Assembly: GCF_905171765.1 (NCBI RefSeq)
Contig: NC_053390.1
Location: 213,595,359-213,659,358 of the forward strand
Length of the DNA: 64,000 nucleotides
Source of the DNA: Bufo bufo
Lineage: Eukaryota > Chordata > Amphibia > Anura > Bufonidae
Direction of reading: 5' to 3'
Positions 33,688-44,713 of the stretch are shown here, in pieces; within the stretch, counting starts at the first letter, position 1, and each line of letters starts with the position of its first letter. A program made the position numbers and the translations under genes. The notes beneath the pieces are model-generated. The model was not told where the DNA came from. It searched no databases and worked only from the letters and a program-made list of their open reading frames with translations.

Positions 33688-34173
33688 AAAGGACATCTGT
33701 CTGCAGATTTGTACCTATGACACTGGCTGACCTGTTACATGTGCGCCTGGCAGCTGAAAGCATCTGTGTTGTTCCTATGTTCATATGTGTCCACATTGCT
33801 GAGAAGAAAAATGTTTAATATATGCAAATGAGCCTCTAGGAGCAACAGGGGCGTTGCTCTTACACCTAGAGGCTCTGCTGTTTCTCCAACTGCCGTACAC
33901 TTTGATTGACAAGGCCAGGCGTGCGGTCGTTTTCACTGCTGGCCCTGTCTAATCAAAGGGCCCGGCAGTTGCAGAGAAAGCAGAGCCTTTAGGAGTAATG
34001 ACAACGCCCCCGTTGCTCCTAGAGGCTCATTTGCATATATTAAAACATAATTTTCCTCAGCAATGCGGGTACAAATGTACATGGGACCAACACAGATGTC
34101 TTCAGCTGCCAAGCGCCCATGTAACAGGTCAGCCAGTCTCATAGTTACAAATCTGCTGACAGATGTCCTTTTA
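33688..34173. mobile_element. Fold-back element of the CTGTCAGCAGATTTGTACC family, copy 1
   Basis: Left GGACATCTGTCTGCAGATTT and right AAATCTGCTGACAGATGTCC are inverse, and the arms share ATATGCAAATGAGCCTCTAG in both directions. Related copies are at 50091-50509 and 54395-54775. No ORF is shared among copies. Confidence 0.8.
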
Positions 34174-34431
34174 AGAACACTTTTTGCTATTTCATTACAT
34201 TTATTCTTAAGGAGTCCTTCCTGATTGAAGTTACTGCTAAGTACATATTACTGATTGATTATCACTTCTCTGGGAAGATGCACAAACCCTCGCAGTCCAT
34301 CTGTAATAGATCAGTAGACCTCAAGCTGCACATAGCCTGTAATCCACACCACACTGTACATGTATTTATGCTTGTGGACACTGGAAAGTTTACGGAACAA
34401 TAAGAATGTTAACCTGCTTTCCTCATTTCAG

Positions 34432-34640
34432 AGTGTGAACAAGAGAAAGATGTTACTTTAGATCCAACCAAGAATGACACCGAATCTGTTACTGCCCGGA
34501 AAAGGCCAGCGATGCCCTTAGACAGTGAGGGGGAAGATGAGGTGGAAAGTGAAGCAGAAGAGCCCTCAGATAAGGAAGACACGTCGTCTGAGAAGGATGA
34601 GGAGCAGGATGAGGTCTCAGTTGGTGTCCTCTCCAGTAAG
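34432..34640 (+). CDS. SETD1B: SETD1B coding exon e (acidic linker)
   Basis: Acceptor TTTCAG ends at 34431; two bases complete a Glu codon with the previous exon. Donor GTATGT starts at 34641. 209 bp, phase 1 to 0. It reads CEQEKDVTLDPTKNDTESVT, RKRPAMPLDSEGEDEVESEA and ends DEVSVGVLSSK. It aligns with the RRRPARPLELDS-like block and the acidic/serine-rich region of SETD1B. Low complexity makes the exact homology of the second half weaker. Confidence 0.88.
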
Positions 34641-34695
34641 GTATGTGTTGTCTTTTTATCCCATTAAAAACTTTGCTGAAAAATCTTTCCAGTTA

Positions 34696-35019
34696 GGCCT
34701 CATGCACACAACCGTTGTTTTGGTCCGCATCTGAGCTGCAGTTTTTGCGGCTTGGATGCGGACCCATTTACTTCAATGGGGCCGCAAAAGATGCGGAGAG
34801 CACTCCGTGTGCTGTCTGCATCCTTTGCTCTGTTCCGTGGCCCCGCACAAAAAATATAACCTGGTTATTCTTGGCCGTTTTGCGGACAAGAATAGGCAGT
34901 GATATTAATGGCTGTCCGTGCCGTTCTGCAAATTGCCGACCGCACATGGACTCCATCCGTGTTTTGCAGATCCTGAATTTGCTGACCGCAAAACACACAA
35001 CGGTCGTGTGCATGTAGCC
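34696..35019. mobile_element. TWA-flanked GGCCTCATGCACACAACCG element
   Basis: Ends GGCCTCATGCACAC and GTGTGCATGTAGCC with TTA on both sides (34693-34695, 35020-35022). The interior has the CGGACAAGAATAGGCAGTG block. Confidence 0.75.
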
Positions 35020-35418
35020 TTAGTCTGTAATGTAAAATACAACATCTGTTGTGTTCCAGTCCTTTAGGCACTAGTGTGTAGTATTCCTTCTCAAGTGTCC
35101 TTCTTTGCGTATTGTGATGTGTTCTTTTGGATTAAGCATTTAAAATGTAGGAATTTAATTAGGGGCTAATTATATTCCTGATTTATGCACTTAAGAGCAT
35201 ACTGCCTTGTTTGATTTGGTCACACGAATTAGCCAATGCCAATCATTAAAGGGGTTGTTCCACCAATAATATTCAAACCAGCACCTGGATCTCAATACTT
35301 TTCTAATTGCATGTAACTAAACATTTAATATAGCGCCTATAGAGTTATTCAATGAAATCTATCTGTATAGCACCACCTGTTGTTCGCACCTTTTCTAATT
35401 TCTCTGTCCTGCTCACTA

Positions 35419-36939
35419 CAGGGAGTGCAGAATTATTAGGCAAGTTGTATTTTTGAGGATTAATTTTATTATTGAACAACAACCATGTTCTCAATGAACC
35501 CAAAAAACTCATTAATATCAAAGCTGAATATTTTTGGAAGTAGTTTTTAGTTTGTTTTTAGTTTTAGCTATTTTAGGGGGATATCTTTGTGTGCAGGTGA
35601 CTTACTTTGCATAATTATTAGGCAACTTAACAAAAAACAAATATATACCCATTTCAATTATTTATTTTTACCAGTGAAACCAATATAACATCTCCACATT
35701 CACAAATATACATTTCTGACATTCAAAAACAAATCAGTGACCAATATAGCCACCTTTCTTTGCAAGGACACTCAAAAGCCTGCCATCCATGGATTCTGTC
35801 AGTGTTTTGATCTGTTCACCATCAACATTGCGTGCAGCAGCAACCACAGCCTCCCAGACACTGTTCAGAGAGGTGTACTGTTTTCCCTCCTTGTAAATCT
35901 CACATTTGATGATGGACCACAGGTTTTCAATGGGGTTCAGATCAGGTGAACAAGGAGGCCATGTCATTAGATTTTCTTCTTTTATACCCTTTCTTGCCAG
36001 CCACGCTGTGGAGTACTTGGACGCGTGTGATGGAGCATTGTCCTGCATGAAAATCATGTTTTTCTTGAAGGATGCAGACTTTTTCCTGTACCACTGCTTG
36101 AAGAAGGTGTCTTCCAGAAACTGGCAGTAGGACTGGGAGTTGAGCTTGACTCCATCCTCAACCCGAAAAAGGCCCCACAAGCTCATCTTTGATGATACCA
36201 GCCCAAACCAGTACTCCACCTCCACCTTGCTGGCGTCTGAGTCGGACTGGAGCTTTCTGCCCTTTACCAATCCAGCCACGGGCCCATCCATCTGGCCCAT
36301 CAAGACTCTCTCTCATTTCATCAGTCCATAAAACCTTAGAAAAATCAGTCTTGAGATATTTCTTGGCCCAGTCTTGACGTTTCACTTTGTGTGTCTTGTT
36401 CAGTGGTGGTCGTCTTTCAGCCTTTCTTACCTTGGCCATGTCTCTGAGTATTGCACACCTTGTGCTTTTGGGCACTCCAGTGATGTTGCAGCCAAACTGG
36501 TGGCAAGTGGCATCTTGGCAGCTGCACGCTTGACTTTTCTCAGTTCATGGGCAGTTATTTTGCGCCTTGGTTTTTCCACACGCTTCTTGCGACCCTGTTG
36601 ACTATTTTGAATGAAACGCTTGATTGTTCGATGATCACGCTTCAGAAGCTTTGCAATTTTAAGAGTGCTGCATCCCTCTGCAAGATATCTCACTATTTTT
36701 GACTTTTCTGAGCCTGTCAAGTCCTTCTTTTGACCCATTTTGCCAAAGGAATTATGCACATCTAATATAGGGTGTTGATGTCATTAGACCACACCCCTTC
36801 TCATTACAGAGATGCACATCACCTAATATGCTTAATTGGTAGTAGGCTTTCGAGCCTATACAGCTTGGAGTAAGACAACATGCATAAAGAGGATGATGTG
36901 GTCAAAATACTCATTTGCCTAATAATTCTGCACTCCCTG
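35419..36939 (-). mobile_element. Tc1-like transposon, DD37E (TRT-like), defective
   Basis: A 1,521-bp element with ends CAGGGAGTGCAGAATTATTA and TAATAATTCTGCACTCCCTG and TA on both sides (35417-35418, 36940-36941). It carries one broken transposase on the minus strand. The spacing of the last two catalytic residues fits the DD37E (TRT) group of the Tc1/mariner superfamily, known from many vertebrates. Confidence 0.85.
35734..36759 (-). pseudogene. Tc1-like DD37E transposase with two frameshifts
   Basis: On the minus strand it starts MGQKKDLTGSEKSKIVRYLA with a helix-turn-helix (LKIAKLLKRDHRTIKRFI), then shifts frame near 36490, continues through KVLWTDE (first catalytic Asp), shifts again near a run of A at about 36165-36170, and ends with MIFMQDNAPSHASK (second Asp) and SPDLNPIENLW (catalytic Glu). 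I count 37 residues between the second Asp and the Glu. The protein ends GGYIGH. Catalytic residues are all visible but the frame is broken, so the copy is dead; it looks young because little else is damaged. Confidence 0.85.
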
Positions 36940-36955
36940 TAAGATAAAAGCAGAT

Positions 36956-37645
36956 TAGGGTTGTTTCGGGTATCGAACTTTCGGTACCCAGTCGATACTT
37001 TTGTCCCGGGAACGATACGATACCAGAATTTGCCCTTTATCGATACTAGGCTGTGCAACTCATTGGTGGCAGTGGCAGTTGTGATCGGAGCCCCAGCAGT
37101 GTAATTCTTGGGCTCCGATCGCTTACCATGGCAGCCAGGACGTTACTCAAGCCCCCTGGTCAGCTCCCTGCTGCTGTGTGCACAGGGCAGCAGGGACAGT
37201 GTAAGATCCTATTCACCCTAATAGAGATCTATTAGGGTGACTAGGACAAGGGATTAAAAGATCCCATGTTCTACCCCTAAGGGGGGAAAGGGTTATTAAA
37301 TAAACTGTAAAAAAAAAAGTAACAAAAAATACACCAAAATAGTATAAATCACTCCCTTTCCTAATTTTACGTATAAAATATATAAACAATAAATAAAAAA
37401 AATTACATATCGCCATGTCTGAAAAGACCCAAATATTAAAACATCTCTTATGCGGTGAACACTGTCACCTTGTCCCCTCCAAAAAAATAGAATCAGACTG
37501 TTCTATTATGGGCCGGACGTTCCATAAAATGCGGAATGCGTGCGGCTTTGTTTGGCGTTTTAATTTTTTCGCGTGGTATCGAGTATTGCTAAACTTTTTT
37601 ATGGTATCGAAAACTAATTAAAATTTCAGTATCGAAACGACCCTA
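36956..37645. mobile_element. hAT-like element TAGGGTTGTTTCGGG, perfect 8-bp TSD
   Basis: AAGCAGAT at 36948-36955 and 37646-37653 is a perfect 8-bp duplication. Ends TAGGGTTGTTTCGGGTATCG and CAGTATCGAAACGACCCTA are imperfect inverses. The interior is full of GTATCGA/TCGATAC motifs and has no transposase. It lies 16 bases from the Tc1-like element. Confidence 0.8.
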
Positions 37646-37861
37646 AAGCAGATGCTCAATTCCATCCTTCAACTGCCACTAGCTGCAGCAGAAAGGACAC
37701 TGCTAGCCTGAAATAATTGTAGCATGTAGAATGAAGGGAGGGGAGATCTCTGGATGAATGTAATGAACAGGGCTGGTTCTAGCTTTGTTTGAAGGAGCTT
37801 CTCGTGTACTGGATTATGTATGATTTTCATTTTTTATATTAATCATGGGATTACCCCTTTA

Positions 37862-38213
37862 ATATTGCATAATTGTGATATGTATAAATGCATTTATACT
37901 GAAAGATTATCATTATTTCATCAGAAATCTGCCAGTCGTTAGCACTGTAAATGCTCTACGGGGTGAATGAGCAATGATAAGCAAACAGCAAAAATATATG
38001 GGGCAATAACATAATGTCACTGTGTTTTGTGTAAGTTAACGAATTGCTAAATTGTTGCTTGACACTCGTTAATGGAATAATAGGGTTTTAAACATGAAAA
38101 TTCTGCAGGAAAAGCTGCTGCAGTGTAAAATCCAAATTAAACCCTGCAACATGACAGAGCAAAGAAGAATGAAGAATCTCTGATGGAGACAGAGAAGAAG
38201 GTGTGAACACTTG
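37862..38213. other. SETD1B: Intron stretch, no feature recognised
   Basis: Unremarkable intron DNA. Confidence 0.4.
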
Positions 38214-38559
38214 GACAAATTACAGACGAGCGAGTTAAGTGCGAGAAACTCGCTGCGTGTGGCAGTGTAATTTCCCGCTTTGACCTCTGCTTCTCTGACA
38301 GGATTGCACGGTATTATCATGATTTGTAATGCCGTATGTCCCTGCTAGACCTGGAATCTACCAAATTGTGTAATTCAGTAGATACAGGTCTGGTAGGGAC
38401 ACATAGCATTATAAATAGAGATGAGCGAATTTCCGGTTATGAAATTCGTTCACGCTTCGTTTACTGGTAAAAGGTGAATTGCCTTATGGATTCTGTTACC
38501 ACGGACCATAACGCCTTTAGAGGCATTCCGTTATTCATTCCGTCATAATAGAAGTCTAT

Positions 38560-38708
38560 TCAATCAAACTTAGACAGCTCACCCCTCTTTAGTGAAAAAC
38601 TGTTGAGGAAGGCTGGACGGGCCGAAACGCGTCCTGTTATATGGAATATACGATGAAATAAAGCATACCTTGAATACAGAAACAAGTACGCCTGCTGGGA
38701 TTTATCTG
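38560..38708 (+). mobile_element. 149-bp insertion with 15-bp TSD and hammerhead-like motif
   Basis: ATAATAGAAGTCTAT occurs at 38545-38559 and again at 38709-38723, a perfect 15-bp duplication. Inside, UUGAGGA (38603-38609), a GGC...GCC stem (38611-38623), GAAAC (38624-38628) and GCGUC (38629-38633) follow the order of a type I hammerhead ribozyme core with a minimal stem III; the first core base is U instead of C. AATAAA is at 38657. A long duplication plus a ribozyme core suggests a Penelope-like or retrozyme-type non-autonomous retroelement. Confidence 0.65.
38603..38633 (+). ncRNA. Hammerhead-ribozyme-like motif, copy 2
   Basis: Core order UUGAGGA - A - GGC/GCC stem - GAAAC - GC - GUC. 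Stem III would be 2 bp (A-U, C-G) with a 2-base loop, cleavage after GUC. Stem I could pair AACUG (38598-38602) with CUGUU (38634-38638) with one mismatch. The C3-to-U change may reduce or abolish activity. Confidence 0.45.
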
Positions 38709-39104
38709 ATAATAGAAGTCTATAGCCTGCATTCCGTCATAGATTTGCGTTATGGTCCGTGGTAACGGAATCCATAACGCAATTCACCTTTTACCAGTAA
38801 ACGAAGCGTGAACGAATTTCAAAATATGAAATTCGCTCATCTCTAATTAGAAATCATTGTAATACCGTGCAATTCTGTCAGAGAAGCAGAGGTCAGAACA
38901 GGAAATGGCACTGCCACAAGCAGCATGTTTCCCGCGTTGAACTCGCCCGTCTGTAACTAGCCTTATGTTCCTCTATTTTGCATTAATAATTGGAATGAGA
39001 TTTTTTTTTTCACAGTGTGAAACGATGTAATTTATACAGTAATGATTAAATATATCAGAAGTATTTGATATGTACTTGTTTACATTCTTGTCTGTTTCTA
39101 CCAG

Positions 39105-39171
39105 CATTATGTTGAAGATGAGGAGGATGACCTAGAAACAAGCGGAAAGGAGGAACAAGACTCAGATGATG
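39105..39171 (+). CDS. SETD1B: SETD1B coding exon f (short acidic exon)
   Basis: Acceptor TTTCTACCAG ends at 39104 and donor GTAATA starts at 39172. 67 bp, phase 0 to 1. It reads HYVEDEEDDLETSGKEEQDS then DD plus one base. It is small and low complexity, but phase and position fit the acidic linker that continues directly into the next exon. It could be an optionally spliced exon; removing it alone would shift the frame. Confidence 0.8.
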
Positions 39172-39603
39172 GTAATACTGTACAATGTAACTGTCTTTTT
39201 TTGTAATGAGAGAACGCTTTTTCACCTCTATTCACTCTGGAGATCTTATTAATCAACAGTGTTGAGACTCTTCTAAGATGCAGTCTGTATCTTCTCTGTA
39301 TGTTCTTGTATGTAGGTATAGATGTGTATACTGAAAATGGTGAATGGGCCATTCTCTTAGTATCACTGTGATCAGCAATTTATGTGCAAACCTGCAGACA
39401 ACATACAGAGAGGTATTCGGTGTTCAGATGAGCAAGCTGCAGGGTCACTACACACACAGTACAAGGCTAATACTACATCCTAAACATGTTTGATTAGCTT
39501 TTTGCCACGCTACTCCTTTTGTGCTCCTCCTCAGTGTCTTCAGCAGCAGCTTGTGTTGGTAGCAGATGACATTTCCCGTCATGTATTGCGGACCTTAAGT
39601 TAA

Positions 39604-40042
39604 AGGAGTTGTCTCACTTCAGTAAGTGTCATTTATCATGTAGAGAAAGTTAATACAAGGCATTTACTAATGTATTATGACTCCATATTGCTTCCTTTGC
39701 TGGCTGGATTCATTTTTCCATCACATTATACACTGCTCGTTTCCATGGTTACAGACCACCCTGCAATCCATCAGTGGTGGTCGTGCTTGCACAATATAGG
39801 AAAAAAAGACAAGCCTATATGTGCTCCCATGGTCCCGGCCACAAGAGAGGCTGTTGCTTTTTCCTATGGTGTGCAAGCACGTCCACCACTGACGGTTTGG
39901 AAGGTGGTCTGTAACCATGAAAACGAGAAGTGTATAATGTGATGGAAAAATGAATCCAGCCAGCAAAGGAGGTAATATGGGCAATAGCAATACATTAGTA
40001 AGTGGCTTGTATTAACTTTCTGTACATGATAAATGCCTTTAA
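39604..40042. mobile_element. Fold-back repeat (sister of 1-312)
   Basis: Arms share GTTACAGACCACC and GGTGGTCTGTAAC, and CATTTATCATGTAGAGAAAG with its near-inverse near 40018-40035. No exon; it lies in the intron after coding exon f. Confidence 0.75.
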
Positions 40043-40465
40043 GGCTTTCACCCATATATTCCCTTGACTGCTGAAGAGCAAGTATCTCCTCTCTTGTGTT
40101 TCTCATATTGTGCTCCCCTGCTCCTGAGGCTCTCACATTAGTTCCTATTTACAGCCTCCAATAATTCTTAGTGCTGGCACTGAGCATGCTCGACCAGCAA
40201 GCTGAAGCTAAACTACAGGTCCTAGCCCTAGGCAGCGGCTACAGACATCCTGTTTTGGTGTAAGTGGTTGGTGATTATGCAGTAAACTGCAGAGAAGATT
40301 GAATTCCTATATATTGTGTTTTTATTTTGTACCCTATACTTTCAATAGAAGTTAAGTTTGGTGTAACAGGATACTTCTTTAATTTAACCACGTGACTACA
40401 TTTTATAAAAAATGTTTAAGTACTAAGTAAGTGTGTGTGTGAAGAATGGGGCGCAGAACCCCTTG

Positions 40466-40760
40466 AATGGGTTGTGCAAGAATGGGAGGATCCTGTAAAG
40501 GGAAGCTTACATACCTGTTTCTCCTTTTTTTTTCTCAGCCTGTGATGCTCTGCTGGGTTCCCTTGCTGAAAACATCCGTTTTGACATCACTTGCAGCCAA
40601 TCACTGGCCAATGCAGTGACCGGATCCTTTGTGTCCTGTGAAAATTTGTGCCAAACCAGATGTTTACAGTGAGGGAGCCCAGCAGAGCATCGCAGGCCGG
40701 AAGAAGGGAATTAAGATTCCTTAATTGCCAACCAACCCCCCCGAATTCTTGCACAACCCC
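40466..40760. repeat. Fold-back repeat GGGTTGTGCAAGAAT...ATTCTTGCACAACCC
   Basis: Inverse ends near 40470 and 40758. The middle has AGCCTGTGATGCTCTGCTGG and its inverse CCCAGCAGAGCATCGCAGG. Confidence 0.7.
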
Positions 40761-41186
40761 TTTAAGTACCAGCATTAGACATCCTGCATGACAAAAACAC
40801 ATTTTACATGGGCGTCAAGTGCTTATGCATTTCATACGTTCATATCATGTGAAACGTATGTTACCTTGAACAAACACGAATTATCTCACCACCCATTTTT
40901 GACTCTTCTACCAAGGGCCTAGATGCTCTTATGCTTTCACTAACATTTTCCTTTATCTAGATGATTATCACACATGCAAGGAAGCTAGCTATATTAAAAG
41001 AAAAGTTTGGAAGATGCATGTAAAACTAAAACGCAGTCATACTTTAGACACAGTGTATAGTAAGAGTTGTGGAAGGAGACTAATAATAACGCAGCTATAT
41101 ACAATAATTAGCATATACTAAAGGAGCCTGGGATCATGTTGGATTGCTTACCAGCAATAATGATTAAATTTTTTTCCTTTTTGTAG
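40761..41186. other. SETD1B: Intron stretch before coding exon g
   Basis: No repeat ends or other feature seen; ends with a T-rich tract at the acceptor. Confidence 0.45.
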
Positions 41187-41651
41187 AAGATGTGACCAGC
41201 GTGGCCTCCTCTAAAGCTGAAGCAGATTCATCTGACGAAAGTGAAGAGTCTTCAGAATATGAGTCTAGTTCAGAGTCTGACGAAGATGATGAGGAGGAAG
41301 ATGAAGAGGATGAATCTGAGTATGAGGACGATCAAGAAGAGGAAATCGATATAGAACTGGACGATGATATGGATGGTGAAGATGATGTTTTCAAAGGTCT
41401 TTCTGGGCAGAGTAGTCCAACCAAAGTTTCTGTGGTGGAAGAGTTAATGGATGACAGTGAAGGTGTGGAATATCCTGCACCATCAACTGCAGAGGATGTT
41501 TCACCTGTGAAAAACAGTGATTTGGACATCCCTGCAGTTCATTCCAAAGATTTGTTAGAACCAGAAACTACCAGCAAGGAACTGCCTGACAGGACTATTG
41601 AAGTGGATGATGGAAAGGATATGGAAAAAGCTCCATCACCATCAAATCTAG
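41187..41651 (+). CDS. SETD1B: SETD1B coding exon g (acidic Ser/Glu-rich linker)
   Basis: Acceptor CTTTTTGTAG ends at 41186, donor GTAATG starts at 41652, 465 bp, phase 1 to 1. It starts EDVTSVASSKAEADSSDESE, matching SIVTSKAEATSSSESSES in SETD1B, and continues as a long Glu/Asp/Ser tract (about 41230-41390) followed by GLSGQSSPTKVSVVEEL and ends KAPSPSNL. It is probably disordered. Codons past 41652 in the open frame are intron. Confidence 0.93.
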
Positions 41652-41927
41652 GTAATGCACAAGAGACCTTAACATTTCATTTAGGACCGCTTTTACACAT
41701 CAGTGTCTGTGATGACATCTGTGATAAGATGAACAGTGTTTCATCCGTGAAGTTGTCCATCAAGAATCTGTTTGGTTCATGTGTGTTTTTTTTTGTTTTG
41801 TTTTGTTTTTTTGACCTCCATGTTTCATCCATATTCCACATGCACTGGTGGGCTGAAAATACATTTCCAGAGGATCTCCTACAAAAGTCCTGACAGAACA
41901 CTGATGCCATCTCTGTTGTGTTAGGCC

Positions 41928-42320
41928 TCTGTCACACGGGCGTCGCGTGTGAGGGCCGGATAGGATGCGGGTGCGTTGCGGGAAAATGTGTGATTTTTTT
42001 CCGCGCGAGTGCAAAGCGTTTTAATGCACTTTGCACACGCGTGAGAAAAATCGGCATGTTTGGTACCCAGACCTGAACCCGGACTTCTTCACAGAAGACG
42101 TCACGACTTGTATCAACTTGCCTGGGCGCGGCTAAGCTCTGTTCACTTGAATGGAACTTAGCCCCGCCCAGGCCAGTGATACTAGTCGTGATGTCACTGG
42201 GCCTGCGGTAAACAGTGAGAAGGCCGCGGCGCGGCTGCCTTCTCAAACAGCTGATCGGCGGGGGTCCCGGGTGTCGGACCCTGCCGATCAGATGCTGATG
42301 ATCTATCCAGAGGAAAAAAT
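41928..42320. repeat. GGCCTCTGTCACACGGGCG element fragment joined to a GATCGGCGGG repeat
   Basis: TTA GGCCTCTGTCACACGGGCG begins a TWA-type element at about 41928; from about 42130 the text becomes the AACAGCTGATCGGCGGGGGT repeat. The junction suggests one inserted in the other. Confidence 0.5.
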
Positions 42321-42463
42321 ACTATCAGGATCTGTCTCGAACTTTAAACTGATAGTTAATGGTATTTCACAGTAATCTAAATAAAAATCAGGAAAACATC
42401 AGATTACCATGATGATTTCACAGTTAGTCATGATTTTTACTGGGATTCTTTCCATTTGCTACT

Positions 42464-42937
42464 TAAAGGGAGTCTGTCACGTATATTGCACTAATATAAC
42501 TTCCAGCAGTGGCCATTATAACATTGTAAAATTATTATAACCATATCTTTATATCTTCTGGGTGTATTCCTGTGAAAAACAGCTCCTAAGTGCCCAACTG
42601 GATGGGCTTTTTAATTCAAGGTGCCCAAGCCCACCACCCTTACCCGCTGCCTGTTCCTCCTTAAACCTCCCATCTCTGTGGTGTCAGGGGAAGGAGGCTT
42701 CGGGAGGTTAGAGGAGGAGAAGACAGCAGGAAAGGGCGGCTTCGGCACTTTGAAATGAAAGCCCATCAAGCTGGGCACTTGGGAGCTGTTTTTCATAGGA
42801 ATAAAAGTGGTTTTCCTGGACATTGAATATACACCCAGATGACATAAAGGTATAGTTATAATGCTTTTACAACATTCTGGTGGCCATTGCTGGTAGTTAT
42901 ATTAGTGTAATAATTTATGTGACAGGCTCCCTTTTAA
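42464..42937. mobile_element. Fold-back element AAAGGGAGTCTGTCACG...GTGACAGGCTCCCTTTT
   Basis: Arms share AGTGGCCATTATAAC and a near-inverse GTGGCCATTGC, TATAACTATACC-like text, and CTTTATGTC. Non-autonomous; no ORF shared. Confidence 0.75.
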
Positions 42938-43222
42938 ACCAGAGATACTGTATACATTTTCAGTCACCTTCATGAACCTTCTCAAGTGATTCAAGTAAAT
43001 GATACTACTCAATGCGTAGATAAAAACAAGTGTAAGCATTTAATATTGTTTTCCACTTCTTCTCTAGCATGTAGTTTACTGCAGTTCACTATTGATGTAC
43101 TTCATTTTGTACAATCCATTTGTAAAATTATAAAAGCTTTAAATGTAATTTTTTTTGATATATTGTGATCATTCAAACTGTCAGAATGTTCAGCTTAACA
43201 AATAACTTTCTTTTCAATGCAG

Positions 43223-44713
43223 AAGACCAATCTGAAGTGTATGTGGAGCTGCACTTGGAGCCTGTTCTGGAGAGTCCAAGTATAGAGGCCCAGGAGAATG
43301 TAATACGACCTGTGACACCTACTGGAGCCTTTGGGGAAGTAAGCGTCCTCCTGAAACCTGAAGAAGTTTCTTCTGATACTCGACAACCGCTTACAAAATC
43401 TGGACCTTTTATTGCAGAGGATGAAGTGCTCTGCCCTCGGACGCCTGGTCGAGACACAGCAGCTCATTCTGATTCAGAGGTTCCTCTTCCACCTCTGCCC
43501 CAAGTAGCTCTTACTGCACTCCCTTTGACTCAGGTTCACAATAAGGAAGAGGACCTACCAGTACATCATGAAAAGAACTGTAGCCACTTGGCAGTCACAA
43601 AAATGCTATCTGAGGAGGAACTTCCAAGGACGCCAGGCAGGGAATTTTCTGCCAAATCTTCTCATTTTGAGAAGTCCCAGAGCACCGATACCGTACCAGC
43701 TACACCAGGTAGTGATGCTCCCCTCACTGGCAGTAGTTTAAATCTTACTTCTCCTCACATTCCTGGAAGCCCATTCTCCTACCTTTCTCAGTCACCTGGC
43801 ATAATAAACAGTGGTATTCCAAGGACTCCAGGAAGAGACTTTAACTTCACTCCAATCTTTCCTGAATCCAATGCTACCTTCCCATGTCACCCATCAAATA
43901 AGAAACCCTCAGTTGATGAACCAGATGACAAATCATTTAAAGAACCAGCCAGTGCTTCCTTAATCATGAATAATGTTCCTTCTCCCATCCCATTTGCAAG
44001 CCCTCCAAGAGGGGATCATCAAAAAGACATTGGGTTAACGGGTGATGATCTGGAATCATCTGAAACTCCAACCCATTTTTCTGATAAATTATTAAGTGAA
44101 GAGAGCGAGACAGTACTCCAAAAAGGACAGTTGCCTACCACAGAAGAATCTGCACCTTCACCTACTCTTCCTCCTGCTGGTAGGAGGAAGCCTGGGAGAC
44201 CGAAGAGGCCCCCTTCTTCCACCTTACTAACAGATGATAACACTGAGAAGAACTCAGAAGCTCTCCCTCCTGCGACTGCATTGGTAGATGCTTCCCTGGG
44301 GAAATCTGTAACTGTTGATCAGGAGAGTGATGCCTGTGGAATAAAAGATCCTGCAGCGGAAAACTGTCATATGCCCAACTATGAAGCCATAAACCAGAAA
44401 GTCCCTTTAAAAGAATTGGAGAACCAGTGGCCAGAGGAAATAAAAGAAGAGGAGGACATTACTAAGCTCAAGAAACCAAGAAATTGGAGGCTCAAAAAGA
44501 AGTATGAGGAAATTTCAGCTTTTGACTTTTCTCCTCATCGGTCTCTCTTCAAGCCTCGATCAGAGTTTGAGGAGATGAGCATTCTGTATGATATATGGAA
44601 TAGGGGGATTGATGAAGAAGATGTCAAATACATGTGTGTTACTTATGATCGGCTACTACAACAAGATAATGGCATGGATTGGCTCAATGACACCCTGTGG
44701 GTTTACCATCCTC
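43223..44713 (+). CDS. SETD1B: SETD1B coding exon h (linker, AT-hook-like motif, N-SET)
   Basis: Acceptor TTTTCAATGCAG ends at 43222; 1,491 bp, phase 1 to 1. It contains repeated RTPGR/PxTPG motifs ([45 protein letters not shown]), a basic [13 protein letters not shown] motif resembling an AT-hook, [13 protein letters not shown], and at the C-terminal end the N-SET region ([45 protein letters not shown]). N-SET helps bind COMPASS core subunits. The exon ends one base into a Pro codon at 44713, and the intron begins ATATCC, not GT (see AT-AC intron entry). Reading on past 44713 leaves homology at once. Confidence 0.93.

Larger units (their letters stand above)
35247..37861. repeat. Possible AAAGGGGTT...ACCCCTTT element hosting two insertions
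   Basis: TTAAAGGGGTTGTTCC at 35245 and GGGATTACCCCTTTAA ending near 37861 could be the ends of one older fold-back element that received the Tc1-like (35419) and hAT-like (36956) insertions. Short end similarity only. Confidence 0.4.
38416..38845. mobile_element. MITE TAGAGATGAGCGAAT...ATTCGCTCATCTCTA
   Basis: Ends TAGAGATGAGCGAAT and ATTCGCTCATCTCTA; long arms with TTCGTTTACTGGTAAAAGGT and its inverse. It carries a 149-bp insertion with its own target duplication (38560-38708). Confidence 0.75.
38214..38962. repeat. Outer fold-back of a three-level nest
   Basis: GAGCGAGTTAAGTGCG...GACCTCTGCTTCTCTGACAG on the left and CTGTCAGAGAAGCAGAGGTC...CGTTGAACTCGCCCGTC on the right are inverse. Another MITE (38416-38845) lies in its loop. 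Confidence 0.75.
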
